Below, piece after piece: positions 15,863 to 23,423 of a stretch of DNA of 64,000 nucleotides. The DNA is from Neobacillus sp. Marseille-Q6967 (lineage in GTDB: Bacteria > Bacillota > Bacilli > Bacillales > Cytobacillaceae). Within the stretch, counting starts at the first letter, position 1. Every line of letters starts with the position of its first letter. The notes below the pieces were generated by a model. That model was not told the origin of the DNA and did not search any database. It saw only the letters and a program-made list of their open reading frames with translations. Where the stretch lies: NCBI RefSeq assembly GCF_946151075.1, contig NZ_OX267715.1, forward strand, positions 558,001 to 622,000, given 5' to 3'. The translations under genes and the position numbers were made by a program.

Positions 15863-16438
15863 CTAATTCTTTTTAAGCTTTAATTTTGTTCTTATGCCTG
15901 CCCAAGCTGAAATAACTAAACCTCCGCCAGTATCTGAGATTAAATCAATCATTGTGTCGTCATTTCCTCCACCCTGAAGGGTCATGTTAAAAAATTGGTC
16001 CATACTAAATTCATAAATCTCCCATAATACTCCGCCAAATGCGGCAAAAGATAAGGTGAACAGAAAGACCAACAACGGTGAAATGTCATGGTCAGCGCCA
16101 CGATGAACCAGTCTTTCGTAAAGTGCTATCCCGGCAAAGGCAAGAATAGCACCGCTGAGGAAATGCATAAGGGTATCCCACCAGCCTAACCCGTACCAGC
16201 CTAATATTGATCCTAAATATTGGGATCCTACCAAGAAAATCAAGTAAGAGATAACAATAGGGAGGTTAAACTTTAGTTTCGTAAACAATGCAAGCAGGAG
16301 AGGCACCGCACCACATACAATACCGCCAATGGCAACCGTTGCTTTATAACTTTCCCCATGAGAATGATAATAAAAATATAAAATAACCATAAATAGGACA
16401 TAAAGAGAACTAAGTAGAAGGACAAGTTTTCGATTCAA
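15863..16438 (-). CDS. Integral membrane protein, DUF2238-like
   Basis: About 191 residues with six predicted hydrophobic helices. Conserved-looking acidic/His motifs lie between helices: GWWDTLMHFLSGAILAF, RGADHDISP, FGGVLWEIYEFSMDQ and DTMIDLISDTGGG, a pattern of the DUF2238/YjdF group. Function is unknown. Start: TTG at 16438 with GGGGG about seven bases upstream is preferred. The longer frame from ATG 16501 adds a charged 21-residue N-terminus that precedes this ribosome binding site. The gene stands alone and points away from the BusR-like gene, sharing an upstream region with it. Confidence 0.75.
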   Translation of the reverse strand: MNRKLVLLLSSLYVLFMVILYFYYHSHGESYKATVAIGGIVCGAVPLLLALFTKLKFNLPIVISYLIFLVGSQYLGSILGWYGLGWWDTLMHFLSGAILAFAGIALYERLVHRGADHDISPLLVFLFTLSFAAFGGVLWEIYEFSMDQFFNMTLQGGGNDDTMIDLISDTGGGLVISAWAGIRTKLKLKKN

Positions 16439-16585
16439 AATAAAACCCCCAAGAGATTTACATTCTTTAATTTTAATTATATCCATTTTATTAATATTCA
16501 TATCTTAGGTTTCCTTGACTCGTAAATTCTCCATGTTAAAGTATAGTATAATTAGACATTTTAATTGGGCATATTGGAGGAAGTT

Positions 16586-17206
16586 ATGCAGAGGGCACAA
16601 ATACCAACTTATGAACGAATCGCAATTGATTTAGCCAATCGAATTTATGATGGCAAATTTAAAGTTGGAGAAAAAATTCATGGGAGGTCAACATTGGCCA
16701 GTGAATATAAGGTTTCTCCAGAGACAGTACGGAGGGCAATAAAAATTTTAGAGGATGTAGAAATAGTTCATTCAACAAAGGGAAGCGGAATTGTCATTTC
16801 TTCTCGGGAAAATGCCTACAAATATATTCACCGTTTCACAAATCTAGCCAGCATTAAAGACCTTGAAAAACAAATGAACACACTGATTGCGGAAAGAGAT
16901 AAACTAGATGAGGAGCTTTTTGATACTTTAAGAAAAATTATGGATTACTCTGGAAAGCTTAGACATACAAATCCATTAGCACCCATTGAAGTAGAAGTAA
17001 CCCCCGGCAGTATACATATTGGCAAAACGATTTCAGAAGTAAAGTTTTGGCAAAATACAGGAGGGACGGTAATAGGAATGAAAAGAAAGGGGGAACTCAT
17101 TATCTCTCCTGGACCATATGCACTCATACTTGAAGGGGATATCCTTTTAGTAATCGGTGACGATGATACATATGAAAGGGTCATTCATTTTATGGAGGAC
17201 CAATAG
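16586..17206 (+). CDS. GntR-family regulator with C-terminal RCK_C (TrkA-C) domain, BusR-like
   Basis: A 206-residue regulator. The N-terminal winged helix (YERIAIDLANRIYDG...VSPETVRRAIKILED...HSTKGSGIVI) is of the GntR type. A coiled coil follows (KDLEKQMNTLIAERDKLDEE), then an RCK_C domain (about 130-205: IGKTISEVKFWQNTGGTVIGMKRKGELIISPGPY...GDILLVIGDDD). This architecture is that of BusR, the c-di-AMP-sensing repressor of osmolyte uptake in lactic acid bacteria. The gene is convergent with an osmoprotectant ABC importer, its expected target. Start ATG 16586 with GGAGG. The TTG at 16565 lies before that site. c-di-AMP binding here is inferred from domain layout only. Confidence 0.82.
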   Translation: MQRAQIPTYERIAIDLANRIYDGKFKVGEKIHGRSTLASEYKVSPETVRRAIKILEDVEIVHSTKGSGIVISSRENAYKYIHRFTNLASIKDLEKQMNTLIAERDKLDEELFDTLRKIMDYSGKLRHTNPLAPIEVEVTPGSIHIGKTISEVKFWQNTGGTVIGMKRKGELIISPGPYALILEGDILLVIGDDDTYERVIHFMEDQ

Positions 17207-17212
17207 AAGACA

Positions 17213-17243
17213 TAAAAAAAGCCGGCAGCGCCGGCTTTTTTAA
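17213..17243. terminator. Bidirectional terminator between the regulator and the osmoprotectant importer
   Basis: Stem AAAAAAAGCCGGC/GCCGGCTTTTTT, A- and T-flanked, shared by convergent genes. It overlaps the stop codon of the importer gene. Confidence 0.9.
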
Positions 17244-18796
17244 TCTAATAATCCTTCTTCTTGTAAGAACTCTTTTGCAACCTTTGCAGGTGATTCTTTC
17301 AGGCTGTCAACTTTGTAATTAAGTTTACGCATTTTTTCATCTGTAAGTTTGCCTGCAAGAGAGTTTAACGCTTTTTCTAATTCAGGATGTTCCTTTAATG
17401 TTTCCTCTTTTACAATGGGTACTGCATAATAAGGAGGGAAAAAGTTTTTATCATCCTCAAGTACTTTTAACCCAAATTCCTCTAATAATCCATCGGTTGA
17501 AAAGGCATCAATTACATCACTTTTATGATTATCCAGTGCTGTATACCGCAACCCGCCGTCAACTGCCTGAACACTTTTGAATTTTAGATTATATGTTTTC
17601 TCAAGACCGATCAGACCATCTTCACGGTTAGGAAACTCGATAGTAGGACCCATAATCAGTTCAGGACTAACCTTAGCTAGGTCAGAAATTGTGTTAAGTT
17701 GGTATTGTTCTGCAGTATCCTGACGGACAGCCAAGGCATAGGTATTATTAAAGCCCATTGGTTTCAGTAACTTAATACCATACTGTTTATTAAATTCTTT
17801 CTGGACGATATCATAAACTTTATCAGGATTGCTTTGAGGACTCTGGTTTAAAATATTAACAAGTCCTGTACCTGTATATTCGACATAGACATCAATATCA
17901 CCTGTATTCAAAGCACTAAATGCAACTTGTGAACCGCCAAGATTTAATTTTCTTTCTACTTGTATATCAGTCTTATTTTCTATTATATCTGCGAGCATAT
18001 TTCCTAAGATTAGTTGTTCGCTAAAATTCTTTGATCCGATAACAATTTTATCTGCTGCATTTGCTTTTGTATAAATTGTGAACGCTCCTGCGGCAACAAG
18101 CATAACACTAGCAGTAGCAATAACAAGCCTTTTGACTTTTTTACCAGATTTAGCACCCGTATTCTTTTTATTCGTATAAGAATAGGAAGCCTCAAGTTTA
18201 CCGACAACAAAGTCAATTAATAAGGCAAGAATACAGGCTGGGATCGCACCTGCCAGGATCATATTATTATCAACAGTTTGGACACCCGAGAAAACGAGGT
18301 ACCCTAATCCGCCTGCTCCTACGAAGGCAGCGATGGTCATTAAACCAACGGCTGTTACCGCCGAAATTCTAATACCCGCCATAATCATCGGGAAAGCAAG
18401 CGGCAATTGAACCTTTTTCATTGTTTGGCTCTTTGTCAAACCGATACCTTTGGCGGCTTCTAGAATGTCACTGTCAATATTCGTTAAACCAGTATACGTA
18501 TTTTTTACAATCGGCAGAAGGGAATAAAGCACGACCATTACGATTGCAGGAGTACTTCCAATCCCTATAAAAGGAATAAGGAAACCAAGCAGAGCTAAAC
18601 TTGGAACGGCCTGAATCACGTTTGTTGTACCAATAACAGGCTTTGATAACCTTGGTTCTCTGGAGATCAAGATACCTAGTGGAATTCCTATTATAATTGC
18701 AATTAATACCGAAATAACACTTAAATAAATATGTTGACCTAGTAAATTTATAAGCTGTTCATAGTTTGAACTTACATAATTCCAAAATTCACCCAT
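17240..18796 (-). CDS. Osmoprotectant ABC importer: fused permease and substrate-binding protein
   Basis: A 518-residue fusion. Residues 1 to about 215 are an OpuC/OpuB-type permease (LISREPRLSKPVIGTTNVIQAVPSLALLGF, EAAKGIGLTKSQTMKKVQLPLAFPMIMAGI is the ATPase-coupling loop). After another membrane segment near 225-245, residues 250-518 form a glycine betaine/choline-type binding domain (DKIVIGSKNFSEQLILGNML, VYVEYTGTGLVNIL, TYALAVRQDTA, DVIDAFSTDGLLEEF). The binding domain is thus tethered to the channel at the outer face. It is translated with the ATPase gene through a TAATG overlap. Substrate is probably glycine betaine, choline or carnitine; which one cannot be read from the sequence. Confidence 0.88.
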   Translation of the reverse strand: MGEFWNYVSSNYEQLINLLGQHIYLSVISVLIAIIIGIPLGILISREPRLSKPVIGTTNVIQAVPSLALLGFLIPFIGIGSTPAIVMVVLYSLLPIVKNTYTGLTNIDSDILEAAKGIGLTKSQTMKKVQLPLAFPMIMAGIRISAVTAVGLMTIAAFVGAGGLGYLVFSGVQTVDNNMILAGAIPACILALLIDFVVGKLEASYSYTNKKNTGAKSGKKVKRLVIATASVMLVAAGAFTIYTKANAADKIVIGSKNFSEQLILGNMLADIIENKTDIQVERKLNLGGSQVAFSALNTGDIDVYVEYTGTGLVNILNQSPQSNPDKVYDIVQKEFNKQYGIKLLKPMGFNNTYALAVRQDTAEQYQLNTISDLAKVSPELIMGPTIEFPNREDGLIGLEKTYNLKFKSVQAVDGGLRYTALDNHKSDVIDAFSTDGLLEEFGLKVLEDDKNFFPPYYAVPIVKEETLKEHPELEKALNSLAGKLTDEKMRKLNYKVDSLKESPAKVAKEFLQEEGLLD

Positions 18797-19920
18797 TAAA
18801 AGGCCACCTCCAAATCAATTAATTGACTGCTTAATGCAGACAATATACTGCTCCTAGTTATAAGGCCGACAAGTTGATTTTGGGTGTCAATAACTGGAAC
18901 ATATCCAATTTTATGTTCATTCATTGTGGCTAGCACGGATATTAAGTTAGCTTCCTTAGATACAGCAAGAACATTTTTCTCCATCACTTCTTCAACCACA
19001 GCCGTACGGTTTAGTAATTGGATGTCTTTTAGCGTCACTAAACCTATCAAAATATTATTTTTATCCGTTACCATTAAACTATCAACCTTGTTAGATTTCA
19101 TGATTTCAATCGCCTGAAGAACTGTACGCTTGGATGTAATCTTAACCGGCTCATGAATCATGATATCCTCTGCCATTAATAATTCAGGATTATTCCATAC
19201 TCTTCTTTTTCCAATAAAGCCTTCGACAAATTCGTTTGCAGGATTTTTTAATATATTTTCAGGGGTATCATATTGGAGGATTCTGCCGTCTTTCAAAATG
19301 CAAATTTTATCGGCAATTTTAATCGCTTCGTCCATATCATGGGTGACAAAAATGATGGTTTTGTTTAGTTCCTTTTGCATTTGTACAAGTTCATCTTGAA
19401 GCGAATTCCTCGTAACAGGGTCTAATGCACTAAATGGTTCATCCATTAGAATGATATCCGAATCAGTGGAAAAGGCTCGGGCTACACCCACTCGTTGCTG
19501 CTGACCGCCGCTCAATTCTTTAGGAAAACGATGCATATACTCTTTTGGGTTCAAACCGACGACCTGAAGCAATTCTTCTGTTTTTTTTGCAATCTGGTCA
19601 GAATTTTCACCTTTGAGTTTCGGAATTAATTCCAGATTTTCCTTTATCGACATATGGGGAAACAGCCCTGTATTTTGAATGACATAACCGATATTTCTTC
19701 GAAGTTCAATCGGATTGACAGTAGAAATATCACGGCCATTTACAAAAATCTTTCCCGCAGATGGCTGAATCAATTTATTAACCATTTTAAGCAGTGTTGT
19801 TTTCCCGCAGCCACTCGGACCGATAAATACAACTAACTGACCTGCGTCAATATTTAACGAGAATGGCTCGATAACTGTCTTTGTTCGATATTTTTTTACG
19901 ATGTCTTGAAATTGAATCAA
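18796..19920 (-). CDS. Osmoprotectant ABC importer ATPase with tandem CBS domains (OpuCA-like)
   Basis: ATPase of a betaine/choline-type importer, 374 aa. Walker A GPSGCGKTT at about 34-42, signature LSGGQQQR, Walker B region ILMDEPFSALD, switch VTHDMDEA. After about 255, a CBS pair follows (MIHEPVKITSKRTVLQAIEIM..., VMEKNVLAVSKEANLISVLATM...). In OpuCA-type ATPases this module senses ionic strength or binds c-di-AMP. The start is TTG at 19920 with GGGAGG eight bases upstream; no nearby ATG fits. The promoter region carries an inverted repeat over the -10 element, a candidate operator for the BusR-like regulator. Confidence 0.9.
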   Translation of the reverse strand: MIQFQDIVKKYRTKTVIEPFSLNIDAGQLVVFIGPSGCGKTTLLKMVNKLIQPSAGKIFVNGRDISTVNPIELRRNIGYVIQNTGLFPHMSIKENLELIPKLKGENSDQIAKKTEELLQVVGLNPKEYMHRFPKELSGGQQQRVGVARAFSTDSDIILMDEPFSALDPVTRNSLQDELVQMQKELNKTIIFVTHDMDEAIKIADKICILKDGRILQYDTPENILKNPANEFVEGFIGKRRVWNNPELLMAEDIMIHEPVKITSKRTVLQAIEIMKSNKVDSLMVTDKNNILIGLVTLKDIQLLNRTAVVEEVMEKNVLAVSKEANLISVLATMNEHKIGYVPVIDTQNQLVGLITRSSILSALSSQLIDLEVAF

Positions 19921-19961
19921 GTTATTTCCTCCCTTTCAAAAACTACTCTCTCTCTTGCAAC

Positions 19962-19984
19962 AACTTAATCGTAACACATAAGTT
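19962..19984. promoter_or_regulatory. Inverted repeat overlapping the -10 of the osmoprotectant operon, candidate BusR-like operator
   Basis: Arms AACTTA (19962-19967) and TAAGTT (19979-19984) with an 11-base centre that includes the -10 hexamer on the minus strand. Confidence 0.45.
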
Positions 19985-19997
19985 GGAACTTTGTCTA
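19968..19997 (-). promoter_or_regulatory. Candidate promoter of the osmoprotectant importer operon
   Basis: On the minus strand TAGACA (19997-19992), 18-base spacer, TACGAT (19973-19968), about 50 bases before the TTG start. Confidence 0.5.
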
Positions 19998-20040
19998 ATT
20001 TTACGAAGAAATGTGCTTGAAATTCTTCTGAGTGATATGT

Positions 20041-20072
20041 AAAAAGGCAGCTCCTAAAGTAGGAGCTGCCGT
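20041..20072 (-). terminator. Terminator of the mrp operon
   Basis: Stem GGCAGCTCCT/AGGAGCTGCC, followed on the minus strand by TTTTTAC. Confidence 0.9.
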
Positions 20073-20075
20073 AAA

Positions 20076-20435
20076 TTATTTGCTTATATAGACCTTGTCT
20101 TTGGCATTTTTTAAGTCATCTTCAACACTTTGATCCCACATTTTAACACCAGAATGATAGGCAGAACGACTCAAAAGATGTCCAGCAACGGGGCTAGTTA
20201 AGAAAATGAAAAATATTCCTAATAGAACACGGGTATCAAAATGTCCATGAACATAATGAAAATACAAAAACGTTCCTAGCAAGATAAACATAATCCCCAG
20301 AGTGGTTGCTTTCGATGCTGCATGATTGCGTGTATACACATCGGGGAGCCGAATGATTCCAAAGGTTGAGACTAAGGATAGTAAGGTACCTAGGATGATC
20401 AAGATCATGGCAATGATTTTAAATATCTCGTTCAC
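20076..20435 (-). CDS. mrpG: Mrp Na+/H+ antiporter subunit G
   Basis: Small membrane subunit of the multi-subunit Mrp (Mnh/Sha) cation/proton antiporter, 119 aa with three hydrophobic helices. The family pattern is LVSTFGIIRLPDVYTRNHAASKATTLGIMFILLG, where Pro-Asp and the Ala-Thr run are typical. It is the last gene of the operon, overlapping mrpF by 17 bases, and is followed by a strong terminator. The basic C-terminal tail (VEDDLKNAKDKVYISK) is cytoplasmic. All Mrp subunits are needed for a working complex in Bacillus. Confidence 0.93.
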   Translation of the reverse strand: MNEIFKIIAMILIILGTLLSLVSTFGIIRLPDVYTRNHAASKATTLGIMFILLGTFLYFHYVHGHFDTRVLLGIFFIFLTSPVAGHLLSRSAYHSGVKMWDQSVEDDLKNAKDKVYISK

Positions 20436-20703
20436 GCTCTATAATCTCTCCTTTCTCCAGAAACTTAGCAAACGCAATCGTACCAATAAAAGATAAGATT
20501 CCAAGCAGAAGTATAGCCTCGAGGTATGCACTTGTATCCAGAACGATGGAGGTTAAGGCAACTATGGCAATCAGGTTAATCCCGATGGCATCAAGAGCAA
20601 CAACCCGGTCGTGTATGGATGGTCCTTTAATTAAACGGTATATAAGGCCGAAAATGGATAGTGAGACACCTAGCAGGGCGATTCTCATAATCATCTCAAA
20701 CAT
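20419..20703 (-). CDS. mrpF: Mrp Na+/H+ antiporter subunit F
   Basis: A 94-residue subunit with three hydrophobic helices. The conserved segment RLIKGPSIHDRVVALDAIGINLIAIVAL carries the Asp-Arg and Asp residues typical of MrpF. A fully cytoplasmic charged tail (EKGEIIERERDI) ends it. It shares a base with the mrpE stop region and overlaps the start of mrpG, the usual tight packing of this operon. Confidence 0.93.
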   Translation of the reverse strand: MFEMIMRIALLGVSLSIFGLIYRLIKGPSIHDRVVALDAIGINLIAIVALTSIVLDTSAYLEAILLLGILSFIGTIAFAKFLEKGEIIERERDI

Positions 20704-21179
20704 TACCGGCTCACCTCCATGATCGCTTTTTCAAATGTGTTTTTAATACTTTCAATGGCCTCATGTTTTTCCTGTATATCTACTGCATGTATATAAAGAA
20801 TCTTACTGTCAAGAGAAACATCAACCACGAGCGTACCCGGAGTCAAGGTAATTAAATTAGCTAATATCGTGATCTCCCAATCTTTTGTTAATTCCGTTTC
20901 TAAGGCAAATATCCCTGGGCGCATATCTAATTTGGGTTTTAAAACGAGCTTTAGGACGCTTATATTCGACAGTACAAGCTCTTTTAGAAAGAGAAGAAGC
21001 AAACTGGCAACAGCTATAACTCGTGACAAATAGAAGCGCTCATTAAAGAATTTTCGATATAAGAGCATGATCATCAATCCAAGGAGATAGCCGATGATAA
21101 AGGAATTCGTACTGTAATCATTTTTTAAAAACATCCATATCCAGGCAAGGAAAACATTCAATAATATTTGGAAGGACAT
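20703..21179 (-). CDS. mrpE: Mrp Na+/H+ antiporter subunit E
   Basis: Membrane subunit E, 158 aa. Two or three hydrophobic helices at the N-terminus (ILLNVFLAWIWMFL; FIIGYLLGLMIMLLY), then a soluble C-terminal domain with the family motif LITLTPGTLVVDVSLDSKILYIHAVD. It starts three bases after the mrpD stop and overlaps mrpF by one base. Within the complex it is a structural subunit required for full antiport activity. Confidence 0.93.
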   Translation of the reverse strand: MSFQILLNVFLAWIWMFLKNDYSTNSFIIGYLLGLMIMLLYRKFFNERFYLSRVIAVASLLLLFLKELVLSNISVLKLVLKPKLDMRPGIFALETELTKDWEITILANLITLTPGTLVVDVSLDSKILYIHAVDIQEKHEAIESIKNTFEKAIMEVSR

Positions 21180-21182
21180 ACC

Positions 21183-22670
21183 TTACTCCCCCCCTAGGAC
21201 AGTATTGATATATATATCTGGATCTAAAATGGTTTCAACCGCTTGCGAAATATAGGAGTAGACCGTTTCAGTACCCACACCATAAAAAATTGTAATGGTA
21301 ACAAGCAGAATAGCTGGAGCAAGTAATTTTTCAACCGATTGCTTTACCGGCTGCTCTTTTGTCACTGCAGGCTTTCCCCAAAAACCATAAATGAATATGC
21401 GCATAACAGAGTATAGAACCATTAAGCTGGAAAGTAAGATAACAGCTAGTCCAACATATGACTCCGCGCTGACTGCTCCTTGAAGAATAAGTAATTTTCC
21501 AGCAAAACCACTAAACGGCGGGATCCCGGCTAAGGAAATCGCAGCGATGAAGAAAGTCCAGGCAAGGTAAGGGTACTGTTTGATTAATCCGCCCATTTTA
21601 CGCAAATCACTTGTTCCGGTAATTTTCATCATCACGCCAACTAATAAAAAGAGTGCTGCTTTAATAAGCATATCATGGATGAGATAAAAGATAGAACCTG
21701 CAATGGCCTGATCGTTCATAAGAGAAATCCCATAAGTAATCACCCCTACGGCAATCACAATATTGTAAATGATAATCTTTTTTACATCCCAATAGGCAAC
21801 GGCCCCAATCACTCCTGCAATGATGGTTAATAAAGATAGGGCCCCTAAAAAAGTATGTGTAAAGAATTGGTCATGATAAAAAATAAGTGTGTAAGTACGA
21901 AAGATGGAGTATACTCCGACCTTTGTCAGTAACGCTCCAAAAAGGGCAATTACCGGTATTGGCGGGGCGTAATAAGCCCCCGGCAACCAGAAAAATAGTG
22001 GAAAGATCGCCGCCTTTAGCCCGAAAACGACTAAGAACGATAGGGCAATCACGCTTACAATCCCTGGCTGATTTACTTCAGCAATTCGCTCACTTAATTG
22101 TGCCATATTGAGAGTTCCAACAATGGAATATAAATAGGCTACAGAAATAACAAATAGAGCAGAGGAAAGCACATTGACAATAATATATTTCAACGTTTCT
22201 CTGAGCTGAATCTTCGTACCGCCCAAAACCAAGAGCACATAAGAAGCCATTAACATTACTTCAAAAAATACAAATAAGTTAAATAAGTCCCCAGTTAAAA
22301 AGGCACCATTAACCCCAACCAGCAAAAATTGAAAAATAGAATAATAATAATAGTGTTCTCTGTCTTTTCCTACCCCCGTAAAAGAATAAAGCAGAATAGC
22401 AGCACCAATGACGGTGGTTGTCAGAACCAAGAGAGCAGCAAGCATATCAGCTGCAATAATGATTCCGAATGGGGCCTTCCAGCTTCCAACTGCTAACGTT
22501 ATCATTCCGTCATGATAAACCCGGTAAACGACCGTTGCTGCAATTATGACTCCTATTATGGAAGAAAAAAGAGAGAGTACTTTTTGAATTCCAACTTTTT
22601 TTCCGAAGAAAATAAGGATAATTCCGGTTAGGAGCGGCCATATAACAGGCATTAATATGAGGTTATTCAT
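21183..22670 (-). CDS. mrpD: Mrp Na+/H+ antiporter subunit D
   Basis: 495-residue integral membrane protein with about 14 helices, homologous to the NuoL/M/N proton-pumping subunits of complex I. Visible family parts: [28 protein letters not shown] (with the conserved acidic residue of the ion path), [22 protein letters not shown], containing the key Lys, and [20 protein letters not shown]. It works with MrpA as an ion-translocating subunit. It overlaps mrpC by eight bases. Confidence 0.95.
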   Translation of the reverse strand: MNNLILMPVIWPLLTGIILIFFGKKVGIQKVLSLFSSIIGVIIAATVVYRVYHDGMITLAVGSWKAPFGIIIAADMLAALLVLTTTVIGAAILLYSFTGVGKDREHYYYYSIFQFLLVGVNGAFLTGDLFNLFVFFEVMLMASYVLLVLGGTKIQLRETLKYIIVNVLSSALFVISVAYLYSIVGTLNMAQLSERIAEVNQPGIVSVIALSFLVVFGLKAAIFPLFFWLPGAYYAPPIPVIALFGALLTKVGVYSIFRTYTLIFYHDQFFTHTFLGALSLLTIIAGVIGAVAYWDVKKIIIYNIVIAVGVITYGISLMNDQAIAGSIFYLIHDMLIKAALFLLVGVMMKITGTSDLRKMGGLIKQYPYLAWTFFIAAISLAGIPPFSGFAGKLLILQGAVSAESYVGLAVILLSSLMVLYSVMRIFIYGFWGKPAVTKEQPVKQSVEKLLAPAILLVTITIFYGVGTETVYSYISQAVETILDPDIYINTVLGGE

Positions 22671-23004
22671 GATTATCGGTTCCTTTCAATCGCTCCATGT
22701 TATCTGTACCTAGTTCTTGATAGGCACGGTAGGCCAATACAAGTAAAAAGGCAGTTACCCCAAAACTTATAACAATAGCGGTTAAAATAAGCGCTTGCGG
22801 AAGCGGATCTACATAGACACCGGCTGCATCGCTAAGAATAGGTACGGCGCCTTGTTTTAAACCGCCCATTGTTAAAATTAACAAATGAGCACCGTGACTT
22901 AATAATCCCGTACCGACAATGATCCGCAGGATACTTTTAGACAACATGAGATATGTTGCGCACATAAATAAAATTCCAATTACAATCGCCATTAATACTT
23001 CCAT
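22663..23004 (-). CDS. mrpC: Mrp Na+/H+ antiporter subunit C
   Basis: 113-residue subunit with three helices, homologous to NuoK. The pattern [22 protein letters not shown] and [28 protein letters not shown], with the conserved Pro-Gln-Ala-Leu-x-Leu-Thr-Ala-Ile-Val, is diagnostic for MrpC. Start ATG 23004 shares a base with the mrpB stop. It overlaps mrpD. Confidence 0.95.
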   Translation of the reverse strand: MEVLMAIVIGILFMCATYLMLSKSILRIIVGTGLLSHGAHLLILTMGGLKQGAVPILSDAAGVYVDPLPQALILTAIVISFGVTAFLLVLAYRAYQELGTDNMERLKGTDNHE

Positions 23005-23423
23005 TATTCATCCTCCCCTATTGTTTGAATAATGGTCATCGTTACACCTACAACCACTAGATATACACCTAAATCAAATAATACAGCTGTATGAAGGGAA
23101 GTTTTCCCTAATATAGGCAGGTCAAAATAATTATAGGCATGAGTCATCATTGGGACATTAAAAAGCATGGCCCCTGCAACCGTTAGGGCTGCAATTAATA
23201 AACCGGCACCAATTACTAACTTATAATCAACAGGCAAGATATTTGCGACCGTCTTTAAATCATAAGCCAATAACAATAATACGATAGCCGCCGAGGTCAT
23301 TAGACCGCCAACAAACCCGCCACCGGGGGAATAATGCCCCCCAAGAAATATACTAATAGAGAATAGCAGGATAATGAAGACGGCAACCTTGGTGATGGTT
23401 TGAAGGATTAAATCATTTTTCAC
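23004..23423 (-). CDS. mrpB: Mrp Na+/H+ antiporter subunit B
   Basis: 139-residue membrane subunit with four helices. The motif [31 protein letters not shown] is typical of the MrpB family (and of the matching domain at the end of some MrpA proteins). It overlaps mrpA by four bases (ATGA arrangement), so it is coupled to it in translation. It acts within the membrane complex beside MrpA's C-terminal part. Confidence 0.95.
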   Translation of the reverse strand: MKNDLILQTITKVAVFIILLFSISIFLGGHYSPGGGFVGGLMTSAAIVLLLLAYDLKTVANILPVDYKLVIGAGLLIAALTVAGAMLFNVPMMTHAYNYFDLPILGKTSLHTAVLFDLGVYLVVVGVTMTIIQTIGEDE

